Positions 8,445-15,299 of a stretch of DNA of 45,117 nucleotides are shown here, one piece after another. The notes under the pieces are model-generated. The model did not search any database. It saw only the letters and a list, made by a program, of their open reading frames with translations, and had not been told where the DNA came from. How positions within the stretch are numbered: position 1 is the first letter of the stretch; every line of letters starts with the position of its first letter. A program made the position numbers and the translations under genes. The stretch is from Spirochaetota bacterium (GTDB lineage: Bacteria > Spirochaetota > Spirochaetia > Treponematales > UBA12059), in the NCBI GenBank assembly GCA_003247225.1, contig QKAK01000136.1, forward strand, positions 1-45,117, written 5' to 3'.

Positions 8445-9318
8445 GATCCTCGTCGTCAGGCTCGCCCTCGGGCTCGTCGCCGTCCGTCGCGTCCCCATGC
8501 TCGTCCTCCGGCGCGGAACCGAACGGCTCGAGGCCGTCGTCGTCCAGTTCGTCGCCGCCGTCCGCGTACGCCGAATCGCCCGATTCGTCTTCGCCGGTAT
8601 CGAACGAGCCGTCGGACGGCGACTCGACGGGCTCGTCGCCGATCGAGTCCATCGGCCGCGGCTCCCGGGCGGGGGCGGGCTCGCCGCGCTTCCTGGCGCG
8701 GTTGACAGCGAGGGTACGGCCCTTGAGGTCGTACCCGTTCAGGGCGGCTATGACGGCGTCCTCGACGGCCGGGTCGACGACGATGAAGCTGTAGTTGTCC
8801 ATCGTCCTGACGTCGCCGACCTGCTCGTCGGCCACGCCGGGGATATCGAGCAGCATCTTGACGGCGACCCTGGCGTAGAAGCGCTGCCTGCGGCCGGCGC
8901 TGACGAACAGCGTGACGCCCTCGCCGCGGTAGCGGTTCTCGCGAACCTCGCGGGGTTCGCGGGGTTCCCTGGCCTCGGGCTCGCGGGCGGGTTTCTCTTC
9001 CTTCTTAGGCTTGGCCTGCTTGGCGGGCTGCCTGGCGACGCTCTCGGCGCGGCTATCGGACCGGCCCTCGGCGCGGCCCCGGCCGCCCTTTCCGTCTCGG
9101 GAGCGCTTCTCGGGCTGACGGGAGCCGCCGGCGTACTTGAGCGCCAGGGCCGCGGCGACGTAGGCCCGAAGGTTGAACGGCACCCGCGCGCGGAAGATGG
9201 CCCGGCATTCCTGGAGCAGCGCGACGTCCGCCGTAGCGCGGACCTCGGCGAGCGCTTCGTCGAATTCGGCCTCTATGGCCGCCCGACGGGATTCTGGGAG
9301 TATCGAATGAGATGGCAC
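8428..9318 (-). CDS. DbpA-domain RNA-binding protein with basic linker and acidic tail
   Basis: Protein of 296 residues. It has an N-terminal helical part (about 1-65), then a long Lys/Arg/Pro/Glu-rich linker (about 66-135). A DbpA-type RRM-like domain follows (about 140-220; GVTLFVSAGRRQRFYARVAV ... LAVNRARKR). The C-terminus of about 75 residues is almost purely Asp/Glu/Gly/Ser. The DbpA domain normally sits at the end of a DEAD-box helicase and binds 23S rRNA; here there is no helicase. The start is GTG 9318, which has AAGGAG six bases upstream and lies downstream of the promoter. The ATG at 9342 falls inside the -10 box and is rejected. Probable role: RNA binding or chaperoning. Confidence 0.82.
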   Translation of the reverse strand: MPSHSILPESRRAAIEAEFDEALAEVRATADVALLQECRAIFRARVPFNLRAYVAAALALKYAGGSRQPEKRSRDGKGGRGRAEGRSDSRAESVARQPAKQAKPKKEEKPAREPEAREPREPREVRENRYRGEGVTLFVSAGRRQRFYARVAVKMLLDIPGVADEQVGDVRTMDNYSFIVVDPAVEDAVIAALNGYDLKGRTLAVNRARKRGEPAPAREPRPMDSIGDEPVESPSDGSFDTGEDESGDSAYADGGDELDDDGLEPFGSAPEDEHGDATDGDEPEGEPDDEDPTAGA

Positions 9319-9337
9319 GTATGACTCCTTAGGTGTA

Positions 9338-9367
9338 AACATAAACGAAAGCCCCCTACTTTCTCAA
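9338..9367 (-). promoter_or_regulatory. Promoter of the DbpA-domain gene
   Basis: Reverse strand: TTGAGA (9367-9362), 18 bases, TATGTT (9343-9338). Transcription would start near 9331, giving a short leader with the AAGGAG that serves GTG 9318. It lies back to back with the promoter of the gene at 9411. Confidence 0.5.
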
Positions 9368-9374
9368 CCCAGGC

Positions 9375-9403
9375 TTGCGGCGCTCGATCGGCTCCGGTAC
9401 AGT
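9375..9403 (+). promoter_or_regulatory. Promoter of the secreted protein gene, leaderless type
   Basis: TTGCGG (9375-9380), 17 bases, TACAGT (9398-9403), then seven bases to ATG 9411. This decides the start: a longer reading from a TTG at 9375 would begin inside the -35 box. Confidence 0.6.
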
Positions 9404-9410
9404 ATCGGGG

Positions 9411-9872
9411 ATGCGCCGACCACCGCTCCTCATCGCCATAGCCCTCCTCGTATCCGTCGCCGCCGCCTCGGGGCAGGCGATAATCGCCCCGGACGATCCG
9501 GCCGCGCTGCTGGGCCTGACCCCGGCCCAGGTCATCGAGCGCTTCGGGCCTCCCGAGAGCGTATTCGCGATACGCGGCGCCGAGCCCTGGCAGGACGACG
9601 TCGTCTTCGACTACGGCGGCGGGCTCTCGCTATTCCTCTTCAAGGATAGGGTCTGGCAGGTCAGGATAGCCGAGCCGTACGCCGAGCCGGTCCTCGGCCT
9701 CGTCGTCGGCTCGGACGTCGAGCGGGCGGCCGCCGCCCTCGGGGCTCCGGAGCGGGCGCTGGCCGGCGCGTACGAATGGGCCTTGCCGGGGGAGGCCTGG
9801 CCGGTTAGGCTCAGGGGAGTGACCGACGGAGACCGCATCCGCGAGCTCTATATCTACCGGGCCGATTTCTAG
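9411..9872 (+). CDS. Conserved secreted protein of unknown function
   Basis: Protein of 153 residues. MRRPPLLIAIALLVSVAAASGQA is a signal peptide with probable cleavage after ASG or SGQA, so the protein is periplasmic or exported. The mature part has two similar halves, each pairing a small helix (TPAQVIERFGPPESVFA; SDVERAAAALGAPERAL) with a following strand pair (WQDDVVFDY; YEWALPGEAWPVRL). This recalls the duplicated beta-lactamase-inhibitor-like/SmpA fold, which is inference only. It sits eight bases before aroDE, probably in the same transcript, but no functional link is evident. Confidence 0.75.
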   Translation: MRRPPLLIAIALLVSVAAASGQAIIAPDDPAALLGLTPAQVIERFGPPESVFAIRGAEPWQDDVVFDYGGGLSLFLFKDRVWQVRIAEPYAEPVLGLVVGSDVERAAAALGAPERALAGAYEWALPGEAWPVRLRGVTDGDRIRELYIYRADF

Positions 9873-9880
9873 GAGGGGCG

Positions 9881-11407
9881 ATGCCTAAGATTTGCCTCTG
9901 CCTGACGGGTTCGACCATCGCGCAGGACCTCGAGGCTCTGGAGCGCTACCGCGACAAGGTGGACATGGTCGAGCTGCGCGCCGACTACCTCGACCCCTCG
10001 GAGCTGTTCCACCTGCGCGCCTTCCCGGAGAAGGCCGGCATGCCGAGCATCCTCACGGTCAGGCGCAAGACCGACGGCGGCAAGTTCGACCTGGGCGAGG
10101 GGGTACGGCTGGTCACCTTCGCCCGCGGCCTCGCGTTCGCCGACTCTGACCGCCGCAAGAATTTCTCCTACGTCGACATCGAGCACGATTTCCACATCCC
10201 CTCGATCCAGGAGGCGGCCCGCACCTTCGGCACGAAGATCATCCGATCGAAGCACTGCCTGGACGGCATGCCGGCCGATATCGACAAGGTCTGGCGGGAG
10301 CTGTCGTCGCGGCCGTCGGAGATACCGAAGCTGGCCGTCAGGGCCAACGGCATGGCCGACGTCGACTCGGTCTTCAGGCTCTTCGAGGGCGGCGCAGGCC
10401 GAGGCGAGAGGGTCGTCGTCAGCATGGGGGAGTACGGCTTCTGCACGCGGGTGCTCGCCGACCGCCTCGGCAGCATGCTCGTCTACGCGAGCGCCATAGG
10501 CGCCGGGCTCGAGGCGCCGGCCCCGGGCCAGCTCGACCCGTCCCAGCTGCTCGAGACCTACCGGGCCAAGGAGTTCGATCGGGACTGGAGCCTCTACGGC
10601 ATCCTCGGCGGGCCGGCCGTCATCCACTCGCTGTCGCCGATCATCCATAACTCGGGCTTCTCCGCGCTCGGGCTCCGCTCGCTCTACCTGCCGTTCCCGA
10701 GCGACGACGTCGGGAGCTTCCTGTCGCTCGCCGACAGGCTCGGCGTCAGGGGCTTCTCGATCACCGTGCCGTTCAAGGAGCGCGTGCTGCCGTTCCTGTC
10801 CAGGCGTTCCGCCGAGGTCGAGGCGATAGGCGCCTGCAATACCGCCATCAAGGACGGCTCGGAATGGGTCGGCTACAACACCGACGCGTACGGCTTCTCC
10901 TCCGACGTGCGCAGGTTCCTCGGCGTCGATTCGATGAAGGGCCTGCGGGCGACGATAGTCGGAGCCGGCGGGGCCGCGAAGGCGGCGGCCTACGCGCTGA
11001 ATTCGCTCGGCGCGAAGGTCTGCGTCGTCAACCGCAGCATGTCCAAGGCGCGGCGCCTGGCCGAGGCCTACGGCTTCGAGTGGTCAGGCATGACCGAGCG
11101 GGCCGCCGACCTGATGGAGCGCTACAACGACCTGATCGTGCAGACCACCTCGGTCGGGCTCGAGGGCGGCCAGGACGGCGATCCGATCGAATGGTACGAG
11201 TTCTCCGGCCGCGAGGCGCTCTACGAGGCCATCTACAGCCCGCCCGAGACGCCGGTGATGCGGCGCGCGCGCAGGGCCGGCTGCCGCGTTACAAACGGCC
11301 TCGGCATGCTCTACGCCCAGGCCGAGGCCCAGTTCTCGCTCTTCTCCGGCCGCGACTACCCGAAAGGAGGGCCTTCGTGCCCGATACCCACCGCTCTGCG
11401 TTCATAG
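9881..11407 (+). CDS. aroDE: Fused 3-dehydroquinate dehydratase / shikimate dehydrogenase
   Basis: Bifunctional shikimate-pathway enzyme of 508 residues catalysing steps 3 and 4, from dehydroquinate to shikimate. Residues 1 to about 225 are a type I dehydratase: ELRADY, RRKTDGG, the catalytic His in RSKHCLDG, the Schiff-base Lys in PKLAVRANG, and SMGEYG. From about 240 on is AroE: HSLSPIIHN, the catalytic Lys in TVPFKERV, GACNTAI, GYNTDAYGF, and the NADP loop GAGGAAKAAAYAL. The start ATG follows AGGAGGGG. The fusion order matches AroD-AroE in plants and chlamydiae. Its last 31 bases overlap the start of era. Confidence 0.95.
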   Translation: MPKICLCLTGSTIAQDLEALERYRDKVDMVELRADYLDPSELFHLRAFPEKAGMPSILTVRRKTDGGKFDLGEGVRLVTFARGLAFADSDRRKNFSYVDIEHDFHIPSIQEAARTFGTKIIRSKHCLDGMPADIDKVWRELSSRPSEIPKLAVRANGMADVDSVFRLFEGGAGRGERVVVSMGEYGFCTRVLADRLGSMLVYASAIGAGLEAPAPGQLDPSQLLETYRAKEFDRDWSLYGILGGPAVIHSLSPIIHNSGFSALGLRSLYLPFPSDDVGSFLSLADRLGVRGFSITVPFKERVLPFLSRRSAEVEAIGACNTAIKDGSEWVGYNTDAYGFSSDVRRFLGVDSMKGLRATIVGAGGAAKAAAYALNSLGAKVCVVNRSMSKARRLAEAYGFEWSGMTERAADLMERYNDLIVQTTSVGLEGGQDGDPIEWYEFSGREALYEAIYSPPETPVMRRARRAGCRVTNGLGMLYAQAEAQFSLFSGRDYPKGGPSCPIPTALRS

Positions 11408-12261
11408 CCGTCGTCGGACGACCGTCCGCGGGCAAGTCCACCCTCGTCAACAGGATCTGCGGCCAGAAGGTCGCGATAGTCTCGCCGGTACCCCAGACCA
11501 CGCGCAACACCGTCCGCGGCATCAAGACCGGCGACGGCTACCAGCTCGTCTTCCTCGACACGCCCGGCCTGCACGACTCCGAGAAGGCCATGAACCGCCG
11601 GCTCCGCGACCTGGCGCTGCGGGCGCTCCAGGACGCCGACCTGGTGCTGTACGTGATCGACACGACCCGCGCCCCCGGCCCCGAGGAGGAGTCGATCGTC
11701 GACAAGGTCGCGCCGTTCAGCGGGAAGACGCTCGTCGCCGTGAACAAGACCGACGCGCGCGACTCGGACGCGCCGCGCGCCCGAGCCTTCCTCGACGAGC
11801 GGATGCCGGGCGCCCGGGCCTTCGAGCTGTCCGCCGAGACCGGCGACGGCGTCGACGCCCTCGTCGCGGCGCTGGCCGAGGCGGCGCCCCTCGGGCCGGA
11901 ATACTACCCGCCCGAGTACTATACCGACCAGGAACCGGTGTTCCGCATCGCCGAGGTGATACGCGAGAAGATCTTCCTGCACACGAGGAACGAGGTGCCG
12001 CACGCGGTGTTCGTCGAGTATACCGCGCACCATACCCTCGACGACGGCACCCTCGTCTACGAGGGCGACCTGGTCGTCGAGCGCGACACGCAGAAGGGCA
12101 TCCTGATCGGCGCCGGCGGGTCGATGATCCGGCTGATACGCGAGGAGGCCGAGCGCGACCTCGAGGAGATCTTCGGCTACCCGGTAAGGCTATCGATCAA
12201 GGTGCGCGTCCAGCCGGACTGGAAGAAGGACGACAAGCTCCTCAAGCGGCTGATCCAGTAG
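11377..12261 (+). CDS. era: GTPase Era
   Basis: Ribosome-biogenesis GTPase of 294 residues that binds 16S rRNA in 30S assembly. The G motifs are complete: G1 GRPSAGKS, G2 QTTRNTVRG, G3 DTPGLH, G4 NKTD and G5 SAET. The C-terminal KH domain is present (GAGGSMIRLIREEAERDLEE, then VRLSIKVRV). The start is GTG 11377 with AAAGGAGG six bases upstream, inside the aroDE end, so the genes overlap by 31 bases in different frames and are probably translationally linked. The frame is open upstream but those codons are a shadow of aroDE. Confidence 0.95.
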   Translation: MPDTHRSAFIAVVGRPSAGKSTLVNRICGQKVAIVSPVPQTTRNTVRGIKTGDGYQLVFLDTPGLHDSEKAMNRRLRDLALRALQDADLVLYVIDTTRAPGPEEESIVDKVAPFSGKTLVAVNKTDARDSDAPRARAFLDERMPGARAFELSAETGDGVDALVAALAEAAPLGPEYYPPEYYTDQEPVFRIAEVIREKIFLHTRNEVPHAVFVEYTAHHTLDDGTLVYEGDLVVERDTQKGILIGAGGSMIRLIREEAERDLEEIFGYPVRLSIKVRVQPDWKKDDKLLKRLIQ

Positions 12262-12272
12262 GTCCGCCGGCC

Positions 12273-12848
12273 TCACGCCAGCGCGTTGACCTTGGCGTAG
12301 GCGGCCAGCGCCTCGTCGAAGCCCCGCTCGGCGCAGAGGTCGAGGGCGGTCGCGGCCCGCGGGAACACCGAGCACTCGAGCTTCTCCCGCTCGTCGCGCG
12401 AGAAGTCGGACAGCACGTAGCCGGCCACGTCGTCGTGGCTCGGCCGGCCTATGCCGAGGCGCAGCCGCATGAAGTCGGCCGTGCCGAGCCGCTCCTTCAT
12501 CGACCTGAGGCCGTTGTGCCCGCCGAGCCCGCCGCCCTTCTTGAAGCCGAAGAACCCGAAGCCGATCTCGAGCTCGTCGTGCGCCACGAGCACCTCGCCG
12601 GGCTCGACCTTGTAGAACCGGGCGATCTCGGCGACGCTGTCGCCGGACAGGTTCATGTACGTCTCCGGGACGATGAACCAGGTCCGCCCGAGCGGCGTCT
12701 CGCGCTGGGCCCAGCGGCCCTTGAAGCCCCGCTTCCATTGGAGCGACGGGTAGAACGGCAGCGACTCGAGGAAGAGCCACGCCACGTTATGCCTATTGCC
12801 GGAGTACTCCCGGCCGTGATTGCCCAGGAAGGCGTACAGCTTGATCAT
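12273..12848 (-). CDS. pth: Peptidyl-tRNA hydrolase
   Basis: Enzyme of 191 residues that frees tRNA from peptidyl-tRNA dropped off the ribosome. Family motifs: FLGNHGREYSGNRHN with the catalytic His, PETYMNLSG, VAHDELEIGFG with the catalytic Asp, and GGGLGGHNGLRSM. The first motif reads GNHG rather than the usual GNPG. The frame stays open far upstream, antisense to the pyrophosphatase gene, so the start is taken at ATG 12848 (MIKLYAFLG), nine bases after a TATGCT box; no Shine-Dalgarno is seen. It converges with era across an 11-base gap. Confidence 0.93.
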   Translation of the reverse strand: MIKLYAFLGNHGREYSGNRHNVAWLFLESLPFYPSLQWKRGFKGRWAQRETPLGRTWFIVPETYMNLSGDSVAEIARFYKVEPGEVLVAHDELEIGFGFFGFKKGGGLGGHNGLRSMKERLGTADFMRLRLGIGRPSHDDVAGYVLSDFSRDEREKLECSVFPRAATALDLCAERGFDEALAAYAKVNALA

Positions 12849-12892
12849 ACGGCCCACAGCATAGCGATTCGGACGCCCTTTGGCCATCCGGT

Positions 12893-12922
12893 TTGACCAT
12901 CCCGCGCCCGCGGCGATACACT
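12893..12922 (+). promoter_or_regulatory. Promoter of ppaC, leaderless type
   Basis: TTGACC (12893-12898), 18 bases, TACACT (12917-12922), then seven bases to ATG 12930. On the other strand a weaker box (TATGCT, nine bases before the pth ATG) lies close by, so 12849-12929 holds two divergent, nearly leaderless promoters. Confidence 0.65.
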
Positions 12923-12929
12923 GTCCGGC

Positions 12930-14585
12930 ATGACCGACACCACCTACGTGATAGGCCACAAGAACCCGGACACCGACTCCGTTGTCTCGGCCGCCGCCTA
13001 CGCCCACCTCAAGCGCGAGCTCGGCTTCGGCGACTGCGTCGCCGCCCGCGCCGGCAAGATGAGCCCCCAGGCCGAGTACGTCTTCGAGCGCTTCGGCGCG
13101 CCGTTCCCGGCCTTCATCCCGGACCTCGTGCCGAAGGTCGAGTACTACATGGGCGGCCCGGCCATCGTCGTCGGCAGCGGCACCCCGCTCTGGGACGCCC
13201 TGGCGACGATGAACCAGTCGGGCCAGAAGGCCCTGCCCATCGTCGACGAGGACGGGCGCTACCGCGCGATGCTCCACTACAGCTCGTTCGCCCAGAACAT
13301 CCTCAAGAAGATAAACCCGCACAAGAAGGCGGTCATCCCGACGAGCGTCGGTCGGCTCGAGGCGACGATCAAGGCCCAGCCCGTCTGCGCCTTCGCCCCG
13401 GACGAGATGTTCAAGGCGCGGGTGCTCGTGGCGGCTCTCGAGACCGACAGCTTCAAGCGCCACCTCGACGCCGAGGCCGTCGACTCGGTCATCGTGATCG
13501 TCGGCGACCGCGCCGACGTCCAGCGCTACTCCATCGAGTCGAAGGTCAGGGCGATGATCGTGACGAACGGCGCCCTCCTGTCGCGCGAGCTCAAGGAGCT
13601 GGCCGAGGCCAACGGCGTCTCGGTGCTCGTCTCCCCGTACGATACCTCGAGCACGAGCCTGCTGGTCATCTACTCGACGCCGGTGGAGACGATGGGCGAC
13701 GATACGATCAAGCCGGTGCGCACCCACGAGACCCTCAAGCGGGCCCGCGAGGCCATCGCCGACAGCCCGAGCCGCTCCGTGCCGGTCCTCGACGACGACG
13801 GCCGGGTCGTCGGCTTGTTCGACGAGGGCGACCTGATCCGCGAGCCGAACGTCAGCCTGATACTCGTCGACCACAACGAGCTCGGCCAGGCGGTCGACGG
13901 CGCCGATAACTACCGCATCCTCGAGGTCATCGACCACCACCGCCTCGGCGCCTTCAGCACCCGCTACCCGATCACCTTCATAAACCGCGTCGTCGGCTCG
14001 ACGAGTACCATCGTCGCGTCGATGTACCGCGACGCCAAGGTGCCGATCCCCAAGCCGATAGCCTCGCTCCTGCTCGCGGGGATCCTGTCCGACACCCTGA
14101 TACTCAAGTCGGCCACCGCGACGGACGCCGACCGCGAGGCCGCCGAGTACCTGTCGAACATCGCCGACCTGGACGTCGAGGCCTTCGGGAGGGACATCAT
14201 GAGCTCCGCGAGCCTCGTGGCCAAGAAGCCGGTCGCCGAGATAGTCAGGCTGGACATGAAGGAATACGGCGCCGCCGACCGCTCGTTCACCGTCAGCCAG
14301 GTCGAGGTCCACTCGCCCGACGAGATACTCGAGCGGGCCGACGAGGTGGCCTCGGAGCTGGCGGCCCTGCGCGCCTCGGGCGACCACTACTTCTCCGCGC
14401 TGATGGTGACCGACATCACCGAGCTGTCCAGCGTGCTGTTCGTCGAGGGCGACAAGGATTTCGTGTCGATGCTGCGCTTCCCGCGGTTGAACGAGACCAC
14501 CTTCGAGCTCAAGGACGTGCTGTCGCGCAAGAAGCAGCTCGTGCCGCTGCTGATCGAGCTGACGGAGAAGGCGCTGGGCGACTAG
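12930..14585 (+). CDS. ppaC: Manganese-dependent (family II) inorganic pyrophosphatase with CBS/DRTGG insert
   Basis: Cytoplasmic DHH-family pyrophosphatase of 551 residues, longer than the usual 310 or so. The N-terminal metal site is GHKNPDTDS. A regulatory insert of about 240 residues follows (about 65-300): CBS half (LWDALATMNQSGQKALPIVDEDG), DRTGG-like middle, second CBS half (AREAIADSPSRSVPVLDDDG). The catalytic domain then resumes with VDHNE, EVIDHHRLG and STSTIVASMY. In family members with this insert, adenine nucleotides bound to the CBS pair tune activity. The ATG start is fixed by the promoter ending seven bases upstream. Confidence 0.93.
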   Translation: MTDTTYVIGHKNPDTDSVVSAAAYAHLKRELGFGDCVAARAGKMSPQAEYVFERFGAPFPAFIPDLVPKVEYYMGGPAIVVGSGTPLWDALATMNQSGQKALPIVDEDGRYRAMLHYSSFAQNILKKINPHKKAVIPTSVGRLEATIKAQPVCAFAPDEMFKARVLVAALETDSFKRHLDAEAVDSVIVIVGDRADVQRYSIESKVRAMIVTNGALLSRELKELAEANGVSVLVSPYDTSSTSLLVIYSTPVETMGDDTIKPVRTHETLKRAREAIADSPSRSVPVLDDDGRVVGLFDEGDLIREPNVSLILVDHNELGQAVDGADNYRILEVIDHHRLGAFSTRYPITFINRVVGSTSTIVASMYRDAKVPIPKPIASLLLAGILSDTLILKSATATDADREAAEYLSNIADLDVEAFGRDIMSSASLVAKKPVAEIVRLDMKEYGAADRSFTVSQVEVHSPDEILERADEVASELAALRASGDHYFSALMVTDITELSSVLFVEGDKDFVSMLRFPRLNETTFELKDVLSRKKQLVPLLIELTEKALGD

Positions 14586-14628
14586 GCGGGGCGGCCTAGG
14601 GCGACGCGACGATAGGCGCTCGGCGGCC

Positions 14629-14994
14629 TCAGCCGCGGCGCAGCCTGGCCAGCGCGCCGTCCCGCGACACGTAGTTGCTCTCCGCGACGAGGGCGCCGCC
14701 GCGGTAGTAGCGCAGGTACGGCACGCTGCGGTTCCCGAGCGCGTCCTCCTTCCACGCCATGAAGCGCTCGAAGAACGGCTCCTCGTCGTACTCGACGTAA
14801 TAGGCGAGCGCGCCGGCCTCGGCCGCCGCCTCGCCGAGCCAGCGGGCCATCGCCTTCCACTGCGGGCACCAGCCCTGGGTCAGCGCGACGACCACCGACT
14901 CGGCCGAGCCGACGACGTCCGCGCCGAATTCGCCGTCGGCCATGGCCCGCTCGCACTGGGCCTCCGTGAGCCTCGTAGCTCCGCTTACGGTCAC
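14629..14994 (-). CDS. Thioredoxin-like protein with a CPxW motif
   Basis: Protein of 121 residues, probably cytoplasmic. A thioredoxin-like core can be read: a strand SVVVALTQGWCPQWKAM, a helix, a strand LAYYVEYDEE, and a cis-Pro-type segment SVPYLRYYRGG. The redox motif is WCPQWK, with one cysteine instead of the WCGPCK pair; the only other Cys is C14. It is therefore not an ordinary disulfide reductase and may act through a single thiol or persulfide, which is inference. The start is GTG 14994 with GAGGAGG upstream, overlapping the stop region of the sulfur-carrier gene ten bases before it; the two are likely co-translated. Confidence 0.72.
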   Translation of the reverse strand: MTVSGATRLTEAQCERAMADGEFGADVVGSAESVVVALTQGWCPQWKAMARWLGEAAAEAGALAYYVEYDEEPFFERFMAWKEDALGNRSVPYLRYYRGGALVAESNYVSRDGALARLRRG

Positions 14995-15004
14995 GCCGTC
15001 CTCC

Positions 15005-15208
15005 TCAGCCGCCCGACATCAGGTGGGTCGCGTCGACCACGTCGCCGTCCGCCACCGTCGCCGCGTCCCAGCCGTCCCTCGCGATAGCCCGGCCGTTGAT
15101 CGAGACGACGATCAGCGGGAACGACCAGGACTTCGCCTTGAGCAGCTCGCGTACCGTCAGGGCGACGGCGTCGAACCGTTCGGTACTACCGTTCAGGGTA
15201 ATCGTCAT
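15005..15208 (-). CDS. ThiS/MoaD-family sulfur carrier protein
   Basis: Beta-grasp protein of 67 residues ending in the Gly-Gly (LMSGG) that is adenylated and thiocarboxylated in this family. Visible features are MTITLNGSTERF, VRELLKAKSW, VVSINGRAIARDGWD and VADGDVVDATHLMSGG. It is closest in look to ThiS (thiazole synthesis), but MoaD-like roles in molybdenum/tungsten cofactor synthesis cannot be excluded, and both a molybdenum hydroxylase and a tungsten-type oxidoreductase are in the window. ATG 15208 is chosen because the upstream ATG (15226) would lie ahead of the -10 box. No ThiF/MoeB or ThiG partner is adjacent. Confidence 0.85.
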   Translation of the reverse strand: MTITLNGSTERFDAVALTVRELLKAKSWSFPLIVVSINGRAIARDGWDAATVADGDVVDATHLMSGG

Positions 15209-15214
15209 GCCACG

Positions 15215-15255
15215 AATATACACCATAACGGGCCCGAGATTCTCTATATCGATAT
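15215..15255 (-). promoter_or_regulatory. -10 box of the sulfur-carrier gene and adjacent palindrome
   Basis: Reverse strand TATATT (15220-15215) ends six bases before ATG 15208; no good -35 is seen. Between this box and the divergent kinase promoter lies a perfect ten-base palindrome, ATATCGATAT (15246-15255), a possible operator. Confidence 0.4.
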
Positions 15256-15262
15256 TTTTCCT

Positions 15263-15291
15263 TTACTGAACGCGATGCGCCGGAATATACT
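15263..15291 (+). promoter_or_regulatory. Promoter of the sensor kinase, leaderless type
   Basis: TTACTG (15263-15268), 17 bases, TATACT (15286-15291), then eight bases to ATG 15300. No Shine-Dalgarno is present before the start. Confidence 0.6.
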
Positions 15292-15299
15292 GACGCACC

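Noticed and set aside
9319-9342. ATG 9342 as start of the DbpA-domain protein
   Set aside because: It falls inside the -10 box and has no ribosome site; GTG 9318 has AAGGAG.
12849-14387. Extended N-terminus for Pth (open frame of over 700 codons)
   Set aside because: The extra part lies antisense to the pyrophosphatase gene; Pth begins normally at MIKLYAFLG and a promoter-like box precedes it.
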